From Dehalococcoidia bacterium (GTDB lineage Bacteria; Chloroflexota; Dehalococcoidia; UBA2979): a stretch of DNA of 5,574 nt. The stretch covers positions 1 through 5,574 of the forward strand of contig SCTU01000233.1 of NCBI GenBank assembly GCA_004297315.1, given 5' to 3'. Under the pieces are notes generated by a model that did no database searches, was not told the DNA's origin, and saw nothing but the letters and a program-made list of their open reading frames with translations. Each line of letters begins with the position of its first letter. The first letter of the stretch is position 1. The position numbers and the translations under genes are program-made. Of this stretch, positions 1 to 4,872 are shown one piece after another.

Positions 1-229
1 TGCGTTCGCGAACACGCTGCGCTCGTCGCCCGGGGTGGTGATCGTCGGAGCAGGTGATCGCCACTGGGACATCTTCGAGCGGCTCTGCCTCGAAGCCGGC
101 GCACGAGGCAACCTGGTGACCGACGCCTACCTCGCCGCGCTCGCGATCGAGTCGGGCTCCGAGCTGATCACGACGGACCGGGACTTCGCCCGCTTCCCCG
201 GCCTTCGCTGGCGTCACCCGCTCGCTTGA
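1..229 (+). CDS. PIN-domain (VapC-like) toxin/ribonuclease, C-terminal fragment
   Basis: The gene is cut by the left edge; it is read in the frame starting at base 2, leaving 75 residues and a TGA stop at 227-229. The end of the protein has the usual C-terminal PIN pattern: an aspartate in VTDAYLAALAIE, then the hydrophobic strand and acidic motif ELITTDRDFARFPGLRW, where Asp residues would help bind the metal of the nuclease site. Proteins of this family are commonly the RNA-cleaving toxin (VapC) of type II toxin-antitoxin pairs, acting in the cytoplasm. The antitoxin gene would normally lie just upstream and is outside the window, so toxin status is inferred from the family. No terminator with a T-run follows. 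The PIN assignment is fairly sure; the exact VapC subgroup is not. Confidence 0.8.
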   Translation, partial: AFANTLRSSPGVVIVGAGDRHWDIFERLCLEAGARGNLVTDAYLAALAIESGSELITTDRDFARFPGLRWRHPLA

Positions 230-331
230 CCCGCCGCGTTGTGGTGGCGGCGCTCCGGCCGGCACCCTCGGCGTGTGCGCCGCCCGGACGCGCACGGGGG
301 CAACGGCTAGCTTGACTGGCAGGGGGCATTC

Positions 332-1780
332 GTGAGTGAAGGCCAACACGTCCTGGTCCTCGGCGCGAGCGGCTATGTCGGCTCGCACCTGGTGCCCCGG
401 CTGATCGAGCGCGGGTTCCGCGTGCGGGCGTCCGCACGCGACGCCGAGGTGCTGGAGGCGCGCGGCTGGGACTGCGAGGCGGTCGCGGCCGACGCGCTGC
501 GGCCGGAGACGCTCGCGCCCGCCCTCGATGGCATCGACGTGGCGTACTACCTCGTGCACTCGATGGCCGCCGGGCGGGACTTCGCCGAACGCGACCGCCG
601 CGCCGCCGACAATTTCCGGGCGGCCGCCGAGGCCGCCGGGGTGCGGCGGATCATCTACCTCGGCGGGCTGCAGGCGGAGGACGGCGCGTCGGAACACCTC
701 GCCTCGCGGCGCGAGACCGGGGAGCACCTGCGCGCGGGCCCGATCCCGGTGACCGAACTGCGGGCGGGGATCATCGTCGGCGCCGGCTCCGCCGACTTCG
801 AGGTGATCCGCGACCTCGTCTTCCACCTCCCGGCGATGACCACCCCGCGCTGGGTCCGCTCACGTACGCAGCCGATCGCCCTCGATGACCTGGTCGAGTA
901 CCTCGTGCGTCTGCCGGAGGTAGAGGAGAGCGCCGGACGCACCTTCGACGTCGCGGGGTCGGAGACGCTGTCCTACGCCGACCTGATCCGGACCTTCGCA
1001 CGCGTGGTGGGGCGTCGCGTCCGCATCGTCCCGCTGCCCGTGCTGACGCCCCGACTCTCCTCGTACTGGCTGGACCTAGTCACCTCGGTACCCGCGAAGG
1101 TCGCGCGCCCGCTGATCGACGGCCTGCGGCACGACCTGCTCGCGGACGACGCGGCGATCCGCGCGCTGATCCCAATCCCGCTACATGGCTACGAGGATGC
1201 GGTGCGCGCCGCGCTCGAAGCGGAGGCGGCCGATGCCGTGACGGCTCGCTGGGCGGAGGGCTCGCTGGTGCTCCGTCGCTACCGCCGCGACGTCGCCTTC
1301 TACAGCAAGCGGGCGACGGCATACGCCGAGGCGGGGGCGTCCGTGGAGCGGCTGTGGGCGGCGGTTGCCGCGGTCGGCGGATCGCGCGGCTGGTACTACC
1401 TCGACTGGCTGTGGGAACTGCGCGGCCTGCTCGACCGGCTGATCGGCGGCGTGGGGATGCGGCGCGGGCGGCGTCAGTCGCTCGCCGTCCGGGTCGGCGA
1501 CGCGATCGACTTCTGGCGGGTGGTCGGCGTCGAGCCGGGGAAGCGCCTCGTGCTGGTGGCGGAGATGAGACTGCCGGGGACCGCCTCGCTCGACCTTGAG
1601 GTGGAGCCGCTGGGCCCGGAGCGGTCGGCGCTGACGGTGACGGCGCGGTTCCACCCCGCGGGGGTGCTGGGGCTGCTGTACTGGTATGTCCTGTGGCCGG
1701 TCCACGGCCGCCTCTTCCGGGGGATGGCACGGGCGATCTGCGCGGCCGCCGGTTCTGCTCAGGAACTGGTGGGCACGTAG
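332..1780 (+). CDS. YbjT-like NAD(P)-binding SDR protein with DUF2867-like C-terminal domain
   Basis: This 482-residue protein is close in length and layout to Escherichia coli YbjT. Residues 6-20 hold the Rossmann nucleotide-binding motif GASGYVGSHL; AYYLVHSM (71-78) and RRIIYLGGL (105-113) are typical of atypical short-chain dehydrogenase/NmrA-like folds. The canonical catalytic YxxxK is not evident, so it may bind a nucleotide without being a classic dehydrogenase. From about 320 to 475 follows a DUF2867-like domain, with the aromatic GWYYLDWLWELRGLLD (353-368) and the C-terminal LLYWYVLWPVHGRLF (448-462), which could contact membrane or lipid. The substrate is unknown. The GTG start is chosen because AGGGGG (321-326) lies 5 nt upstream and the Rossmann motif begins within ten residues. 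It converges on the next gene with an 11-bp gap and no visible terminator. Confidence 0.88.
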   Translation: MSEGQHVLVLGASGYVGSHLVPRLIERGFRVRASARDAEVLEARGWDCEAVAADALRPETLAPALDGIDVAYYLVHSMAAGRDFAERDRRAADNFRAAAEAAGVRRIIYLGGLQAEDGASEHLASRRETGEHLRAGPIPVTELRAGIIVGAGSADFEVIRDLVFHLPAMTTPRWVRSRTQPIALDDLVEYLVRLPEVEESAGRTFDVAGSETLSYADLIRTFARVVGRRVRIVPLPVLTPRLSSYWLDLVTSVPAKVARPLIDGLRHDLLADDAAIRALIPIPLHGYEDAVRAALEAEAADAVTARWAEGSLVLRRYRRDVAFYSKRATAYAEAGASVERLWAAVAAVGGSRGWYYLDWLWELRGLLDRLIGGVGMRRGRRQSLAVRVGDAIDFWRVVGVEPGKRLVLVAEMRLPGTASLDLEVEPLGPERSALTVTARFHPAGVLGLLYWYVLWPVHGRLFRGMARAICAAAGSAQELVGT

Positions 1781-1791
1781 GGCGCGGCGGG

Positions 1792-2514
1792 CTAGGCCCG
1801 GGCGGTGCGCCTGAACAGCACGGTCAGGAGCGCGCCACCCACGATGAGAGTGACCCAGGCGATCGAGATCAGCGCGATCTCGAGGCGGTACTCGACGTCG
1901 TGGCCGTAGCGGACTGCCATTCCGCCGGTCGCGACGATCGCGGACGCGAACCCCGCGCCGAATAGCCATTGCAGCGCACGCCCCAGGCGACCGCGTCCCG
2001 CGAAGGCAGGCATCACCAGTGCCAGGGCGGCGCTCATCAGGAGATAACCGAGCACCTCGAGCGCGATGAAGACGCCGTGCGGGTTGTACTGCGAGAAGAG
2101 CGACAGGCCGTCGGTCTCGCCTCGCAGTACGCTTGGCTGGATGACCGTCAACTGGATGACGTAGTCCGTCGCCAGCAGCGTGGCGGACATGCCCGCCGTG
2201 GCGAGCGCTGCCAGCGTGAAGGGCCCCGTCCCGTTTCGTGCCCAGTAGTGGATGCATGCGATCAGCAGGGGGAACACGAGCGCCAGCGCCGTCGCGGGGA
2301 ACATCCAGAAGTAGTCGCGCGGGAAGAAGGCGACGATGTCGATGTACGGATAGGCGACGCATGAGTCGAGGGCGCACATCGGTCCGGACCGTGGAGGCGT
2401 CGCAATCGCCATGCCGAATGAGACGACCGTGAGCAGCGTCGTAACCAGCGCCGTCCAGAATCCAGCCCGGCTCGCGATGCGCCCCTGGCCGTTGTCGTCC
2501 CGGTCATCCCTCAC
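1792..2514 (-). CDS. Conserved-looking integral membrane protein, six predicted helices, function unknown
   Basis: Read from GTG at 2514 this is a 240-residue protein with a charged N-terminus (RDDRDDNGQGR) and about six hydrophobic helices, near residues 18-38, 72-91, 99-125, 147-173, 180-204 and 211-234. The first loop has a cysteine pair (MCALDSCV) followed by YPYIDIVAFFPRDYFWM. Between helices 3 and 4 is a polar conserved-looking stretch, VIQPSVLRGETDG and SQYNPHGVFIALE. The pattern resembles uncharacterised multi-pass proteins found in diverse bacteria, but I cannot attach a named family or activity. The frame stays open for 77 residues upstream, but GTG 2514 is preferred: GGAAGG (plus-strand 2524-2529) lies 9 nt before it, the N-terminus is short and charged, and the upstream stretch has no membrane or domain character. 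It may share regulation with the smaller membrane protein upstream, 175 bp away. Confidence 0.72.
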   Translation of the reverse strand: MRDDRDDNGQGRIASRAGFWTALVTTLLTVVSFGMAIATPPRSGPMCALDSCVAYPYIDIVAFFPRDYFWMFPATALALVFPLLIACIHYWARNGTGPFTLAALATAGMSATLLATDYVIQLTVIQPSVLRGETDGLSLFSQYNPHGVFIALEVLGYLLMSAALALVMPAFAGRGRLGRALQWLFGAGFASAIVATGGMAVRYGHDVEYRLEIALISIAWVTLIVGGALLTVLFRRTARA

Positions 2515-2689
2515 GGCATCCTGCCTTCCAGCTGTCCCCGGCGCGAGCGTACAGGCACTCAAGTGCACCGTAATCGTGCCCGCCCACTGCTCCGCCTCGC
2601 ACGAGTACTGCAGTCCAGCGCCGCTCACGGGGTCGTAGGCGGATATCAGCCCACTGCATGGCGGGTGGCCCATCGGGTCACGAAGTGCC

Positions 2690-3097
2690 TCAGGCCTGCC
2701 CTCGCGCAGCGCGGTCGGCCTCGGCGGTGGCGAGGCTCGCCGCACGCAGCAGGAGGGCGCCGGCGACGACCGGCGGAAGCAGGAAGAGCGCCACGCCGAC
2801 GAGGGCGGCGGCGGGACTCAGCCCTGCCCCACGCGCGAAGAACGGGTAAGCCAGCACGAGGATCAGGCTCGCCCCGAGGAGTATGAGGCCGCAGGTGCGC
2901 GGGTATCGAGAACCCGCCGCGAGCAAAGCGGCCAGCGGTATCAGTTGGAGCAGGTGGGACAGCCCAATCAGCTCGCCGCTGGCCGACTCTCCGAGCGTGA
3001 TGATCGTGAGCAGGATCAGCGTGGGTGCGGCGGCGACCAACGCCGCGACCTTGCATCCCCGGGGACTACGAGGGACGAGCCCTCGAAATGCGTCCAC
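2690..3097 (-). CDS. Small four-helix membrane protein, function unknown
   Basis: This 135-residue protein has four predicted membrane helices at about 17-35, 44-62, 69-87 and 94-118, short loops, and a charged Ala-rich C-terminal tail (ATAEADRAARGQA). An LGES motif follows the first helix and LFLLPPVVAGALLL forms the last. The overall plan resembles small uncharacterised bacterial four-helix membrane proteins, but no activity can be inferred. The start is GTG at 3097: GAAGGG (plus-strand 3104-3109) lies 6 nt upstream, and the positive residues of the first 16 positions (RGLVPRSPRGCK) would sit on the cytoplasmic side. The 175-bp gap to the next gene on the same strand (2515-2689) is long enough for a separate promoter; I see no convincing one and no T-run terminator there. 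Confidence 0.7.
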   Translation of the reverse strand: MDAFRGLVPRSPRGCKVAALVAAAPTLILLTIITLGESASGELIGLSHLLQLIPLAALLAAGSRYPRTCGLILLGASLILVLAYPFFARGAGLSPAAALVGVALFLLPPVVAGALLLRAASLATAEADRAARGQA

Positions 3098-3219
3098 GCC
3101 TCGCCCTTCGCGTGAGCCGTTGGGGGCGTCCTCGCCATCCTCCCGAGATCAGCATGCACCCAGATTGGGCGAGTCCGGGCGGACGTTTGGCCCCTCTCGT
3201 CGGGGACGTTTGTCCTTCC

Positions 3220-3239
3220 TCTGTATGAATTCTGTATGA
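3220..3239. repeat. Two direct repeats of TCTGTATGA, 11 bp apart
   Basis: TCTGTATGA occurs at 3220-3228 and 3231-3239, a centre-to-centre distance of 11 bp, or one helical turn. Winged-helix response regulators of the OmpR/PhoB type commonly bind such tandem half-sites as a head-to-tail dimer. The stretch is also AT-rich against a GC-rich background. A binding role is inferred; the regulator is unknown, and the receiver protein encoded further right has no DNA-binding domain. Confidence 0.45.
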
Positions 3240-3301
3240 GGTCTGCAAGAGCAACCCGAAGGGGTCCGCTCGGAGGCCGTACCGAGGGAATGACGCCCGC
3301 G

Positions 3302-3314
3302 TGACGGCCCGTCA
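3302..3314. promoter_or_regulatory. Perfect inverted repeat TGACGG-C-CCGTCA, possible operator
   Basis: A 6-bp perfect inverted repeat around a single central C lies two bases upstream of the best rightward -10-like hexamer (TATGGT, 3317-3322). A related TGACGCCCG stands just upstream at 3291-3299. The position would suit a dimeric repressor or activator of the hydrophobic-peptide gene. The palindrome is seen; its function is inferred. Confidence 0.35.
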
Positions 3315-3350
3315 TCTATGGTTGGCCTGACCCTCTCTCCGATGGTCACT

Positions 3351-3367
3351 AGTCTCGAATGGAGACT
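3351..3367 (+). promoter_or_regulatory. Hairpin covering the Shine-Dalgarno site of the hydrophobic-peptide gene
   Basis: AGTCTC (3351-3356), a GAATG loop and GAGACT (3362-3367) form a perfect 6-bp stem, extendable by one U-G pair (3350/3368). The ribosome binding site GGAG (3361-3364) for ATG 3372 lies at the loop edge and in the 3' arm, so folding would hide it. This could act as a translational gate, opened by temperature, ribosome loading or a factor. The stem is small and the regulatory role is inference. Confidence 0.4.
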
Positions 3368-3371
3368 GCTC

Positions 3372-3524
3372 ATGGGCCTGCTCTTACTCGTCTTGGTATT
3401 GCTCCTCTTGTTCGGTGGCGGCGCGTGGGCGCTCACCTCGAATTTGCTGGTGGTCTTGGTGATCGTGCTGGTGGTGGTCGCCCTCGGCGGCGTCGGGACC
3501 CGAGGCCGCTACTGGGGCCGTTAG
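3372..3524 (+). CDS. 50-residue hydrophobic membrane peptide
   Basis: The peptide is almost entirely hydrophobic: a Leu-rich helix (about 2-14), a turn with GGGAWALTSN (15-24), a Val/Leu-rich helix (about 25-40), and a short basic tail GTRGRYWGR. This suggests a membrane hairpin with the basic end in the cytoplasm. It resembles the very short proteins annotated only as hydrophobic protein in high-GC actinobacteria, whose function is unknown. ATG 3372 is preferred over the in-frame ATGs at 3318 and 3342 because GGAG (3361-3364) sits 7 nt upstream and the helix then begins at residue 2. Its last codon (CGT) and TAG stop lie at the left end of the 122-bp repeat, so its 3' end matches that of the receiver gene. 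Confidence 0.65.
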   Translation: MGLLLLVLVLLLLFGGGAWALTSNLLVVLVIVLVVVALGGVGTRGRYWGR

Positions 3525-3640
3525 TCCGCGTCCGGCGCAGTTGAGGCGCTGGTAGCCAGACATAAGAACGAGGCCGCCGAAAGGCGGCCTCGTGCGTGCT
3601 CGAGGGGTGGGGCGCTACGGCCCAGGGCGGCCTTCGCATG
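3519..3640. repeat. Left copy of a 122-bp imperfect direct repeat (decayed rplT 3' end and terminator)
   Basis: This stretch aligns with 4145-4266 at a constant 626-bp offset, roughly 80% identical by eye with only single-base indels. The shared parts, in order, are a CGT-TAG gene end, CCGCG-CCGGCGC, ACATAA, the 11-bp terminator stem, a 23-nt identical run (3581-3603) and the minus-strand coding end of rplT. The rplT-like tail still reads GCGAAGGCCGCCCTGGGCC on the minus strand (AKAALG). It has then lost one base before its TAG, so the stop is out of frame. It is a non-functional remnant and now lies in the upstream region of the receiver gene. Confidence 0.8.
3568..3593. terminator. Terminator-like hairpin, left copy, GAAA loop
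   Basis: ACGAGGCCGCC (3568-3578) and GGCGGCCTCGT (3583-3593) form a perfect 11-bp GC-rich stem around GAAA. On the plus strand this is a GNRA tetraloop closed by C-G. It lies 43 nt after the stop of the hydrophobic-peptide gene. No T-run follows on the plus strand; on the minus strand the arm is followed by a modest T-rich TTCTTATGT. It may end transcription in either direction, with the leftward one better supported by sequence. Confidence 0.65.
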
Positions 3641-3649
3641 CCGAATGCC

Positions 3650-3679
3650 CTTGAAAACGCCGCCACACATGTGCAAGAT
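3650..3679 (+). promoter_or_regulatory. Candidate promoter for the receiver gene
   Basis: TTGAAA at 3650-3655 matches five of six bases of the -35 consensus. CAAGAT at 3674-3679, 18 bp downstream, is a weak -10. The stretch is less GC-rich than its surroundings and begins just after the repeat ends. Transcription would start near 3686, about 30 nt before the preferred ATG. If it is real, starts upstream of about 3686 could not be used from this transcript. Confidence 0.3.
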
Positions 3680-3715
3680 GGGACGGCCAACGTGGCTCTA
3701 TTCCGGGCACCGGAC

Positions 3716-4150
3716 ATGCCTAGCGGATCGATCCTGGTCCTCGACGACGCGCCTGAGATGCGCTCGGTGTTCGTCAACGTCCTCAGCGAGGACGGGTGGG
3801 AGGTGGTCGCGACCGCCGACCCCGACGAGGCTTTGCGCGTCGCGCGGGAGCAGCAATTGGCAGCCGTGATCTTCGACCTGCGATTGGGAGGATCGGGGGG
3901 CACCTCCTTTTATGACGCCCTCCGCGACGGCGGCCACAGCCTGCCCGCGATCCTGTGTTCCGCGTGGGGTGAGGCGCCGGAGGTCGCCGCGTCACTAGGC
4001 GTCCCCTTCGTGCCCAAGCCGTTCGACATCGACGCGCTCTTGAGCAGGGTCTCGGGTGCAGTCAACGGCCATCCTTCTGCCGTGCTGGAGGCGCTCCCGG
4101 AGCAGCAGGGAACGGTCAGCAGGCAAACCGGAGAAAACGCCGCCCGTTAG
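3716..4150 (+). CDS. Stand-alone response-regulator receiver-domain protein
   Basis: From ATG 3716 the protein has 144 residues: one CheY-like receiver domain (about 4-117) and a short polar tail, with no output domain. All key residues are visible: the acidic pair Asp10-Asp11 (ILVLDDAPEM), the phospho-acceptor Asp54 (VIFDLRLGG), Ser82 in the Thr/Ser position (LCSAWGE) and Lys101 (PKPFD). It should take a phosphoryl group from a histidine kinase and signal through protein contact. No kinase gene is in the window, so the partner is unknown. The start is uncertain: 3716 puts the first strand five residues in, as usual for receivers, but lacks a clear Shine-Dalgarno site. ATG 3638, with AGGGCGG 7 nt before it, would add 26 residues whose third codon positions are less G/C-biased. 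The last codon and stop lie in the right repeat copy. Confidence 0.82.
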   Translation: MPSGSILVLDDAPEMRSVFVNVLSEDGWEVVATADPDEALRVAREQQLAAVIFDLRLGGSGGTSFYDALRDGGHSLPAILCSAWGEAPEVAASLGVPFVPKPFDIDALLSRVSGAVNGHPSAVLEALPEQQGTVSRQTGENAAR

Positions 4151-4266
4151 CCCGCGCCCGGCGCCGTGGAGGCGTCGTCATTCGGACATAACAACGAGGC
4201 CGCCCGAAGGCGGCCTCGTGCGTGCTCGAAGGCGTGGGGCTACTGGCCGAGGGCAGCCTTCGCCTG
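4145..4266. repeat. Right copy of the 122-bp direct repeat (functional rplT 3' end and terminator)
   Basis: This copy begins with the last codon and stop of the receiver gene (CGT-TAG, 4145-4150), holds the bidirectional terminator (4194-4219), and ends inside rplT, covering its last eight sense codons and stop. Because L20 coding is intact here, this is the native copy, and the one at 3519-3640 is derived or decayed. The unit of repetition (626 bp) contains the whole receiver gene. Confidence 0.8.
4194..4219 (-). terminator. Terminator of infC-rpmI-rplT, UUCG loop
   Basis: ACGAGGCCGCC (4194-4204) and GGCGGCCTCGT (4209-4219) pair perfectly over 11 bp around CGAA. Read on the minus strand the loop is C(UUCG)G, an exceptionally stable tetraloop common in bacterial terminators, followed by the T-rich TGTTATGT. 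It lies 20 nt past the rplT stop. It also stands 43 nt after the receiver gene's stop on the opposite strand, so it may serve both convergent genes, although the plus-strand side has no T-run. Confidence 0.8.
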
Positions 4267-4599
4267 TGCGACGACCTGGCCGAAGGCGGCGTCGTCGCGG
4301 ACGGCGAGGTCCGCGAGGACCTTGCGGTTGAGGTCGACACCGGCTTTGCGCAGGCCGTCCATCAGCCGGCTGTAGGTGAGGCCGTGGAGGCGGGCGGCGG
4401 CGTTGATGCGGACGATCCAGAGCTCGCGGAAGTCGTTCTTCTTGTCGCGGCGGTGGATGGTCGCGTAGCGCAGCGCGTGCATCATCGCCTGGTGGGCGAC
4501 CTTGATGTTCGTGCGCTTCTTGCCTCGGTGCCCCTTGGTGACCTCGAAGATCTTCCGGTGGCGCTCACGGGTCTGGACGCGGTTGCGAGTTCGAGGCAT
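4240..4599 (-). CDS. rplT: 50S ribosomal protein L20
   Basis: The 119-residue protein has the normal L20 length and hallmarks: the basic N-terminal extension (RNRVQTRERHRKIFEVTKGH), GKKRTNIKVAHQAMMHALRYA, the RRDKKNDFRELWIVRINAA core, and YSRLMDGLRKAGVDLNRKVLADLA. L20 binds 23S rRNA early in large-subunit assembly. In many bacteria it also represses its own operon by binding the messenger RNA. ATG 4599 is set by GAAGGA (plus-strand 4608-4613), 8 nt upstream. It is the last gene of infC-rpmI-rplT, 41 nt after rpmI and ahead of a strong terminator. Its last codons are duplicated in decayed form 626 bp to the left. Confidence 0.98.
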   Translation of the reverse strand: MPRTRNRVQTRERHRKIFEVTKGHRGKKRTNIKVAHQAMMHALRYATIHRRDKKNDFRELWIVRINAAARLHGLTYSRLMDGLRKAGVDLNRKVLADLAVRDDAAFGQVVAQAKAALGQ

Positions 4600-4640
4600 G
4601 GGGTCAGTCCTTCGTGCTGGGGGTCAGGCCGGGCCGGGCT

Positions 4641-4835
4641 CTAGCCGGCGTAGGGGAGGTTGCGCTTCAGGGCGCGGACGAGCGTCGGGTCCGCCACGGA
4701 GTCACGACGGTTGTCGTACATGTGGGGGCGCGAGCGCTTGGCGCGCTTCGGGTTGGCGGTGCGGAGCATCAGCTTGCCGGTCGCGGTGAGGCGGACGCGC
4801 TTCGCGGTGCCCTTGTGGGTCTTCATCTTCGGCAA
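4641..4835 (-). CDS. rpmI: 50S ribosomal protein L35
   Basis: This short basic protein of 64 residues, the family's normal size, begins PKMKTHKGTAKRVRLTATGK and ends DPTLVRALKRNLPYAG, matching L35 throughout, including the RSRPHMYDNR stretch. It is a component of the large ribosomal subunit. The start codon is TTG at 4835: GAGGGAG (plus-strand 4843-4849) is 7 nt upstream, and the family sequence begins exactly there. The in-frame ATG at codon 4 would cut the conserved N-terminus. It lies 37 nt after infC and 41 nt before rplT, so the three genes should be co-transcribed. Confidence 0.97.
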   Translation of the reverse strand: MPKMKTHKGTAKRVRLTATGKLMLRTANPKRAKRSRPHMYDNRRDSVADPTLVRALKRNLPYAG

Positions 4836-4872
4836 GGCAACGCTCCCTCAGGCCTCGATCAAACGCCAGCGC

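Larger units (their letters stand above)
3098..3371. promoter_or_regulatory. Divergent intergenic region with repeats and a palindrome
   Basis: This gap separates the leftward membrane-protein gene from the rightward hydrophobic-peptide gene, so it should hold promoters for both. It contains the octamer GGACGTTT at 3181-3188 and again at 3204-3211. TCTGTATGA occurs at 3220-3228 and 3231-3239, exactly 11 bp apart. TGACGG-C-CCGTCA (3302-3314) is a perfect 6-bp inverted repeat. A weak leftward promoter can be drawn as TTGCAG (plus-strand 3243-3248) and TACAGA (3220-3225) with 17 bp between. A weak rightward -10, TATGGT, lies at 3317-3322 without a good -35. Promoter calls are tentative; the repeats are seen directly. 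Confidence 0.45.

Noticed and set aside
273..295. Hairpin GTGTGCG/CGCGCAC between the PIN gene and the YbjT-like gene
   Set aside because: It is a 7-bp stem with one G-U pair, a 9-nt loop and no T-run after it; such folds are expected by chance at this GC content.
307..317. TAGCTT or TTGACT as promoter elements before the YbjT-like gene
   Set aside because: TTGACT would place the -10 inside the gene, and TAGCTT has no matching -35; neither is convincing.
1080..1730. 216-codon minus-strand open frame inside the YbjT-like gene
   Set aside because: Its Arg/Pro/Ser composition is that of an antisense shadow of the G/C-rich third positions.
1181..2377. 398-codon minus-strand open frame across the YbjT-like and membrane-protein genes
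   Set aside because: It is Arg/Pro/His-rich low-complexity translation typical of a shadow frame in GC-rich DNA, and it overlaps two better-supported genes.
2515..2745. 77-residue upstream extension of the six-helix membrane protein frame
   Set aside because: The frame is open, but the stretch has no helix or domain character, its only starts lack a good Shine-Dalgarno site, it would overlap the preceding gene's 3' end, and GTG 2514 has a good site at the right distance.
3596..3637. Receiver protein starting at GTG 3596
   Set aside because: The codon lies beside the terminator arm in the decayed rplT copy, with no Shine-Dalgarno site, and the added residues are a translation of non-coding duplicate.
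3519..4266. The flanking repeats as insertion-sequence ends or a CRISPR-like array
   Set aside because: There are only two direct copies, they contain rplT coding sequence and a terminator, and no transposase or terminal inverted repeats are present between them.
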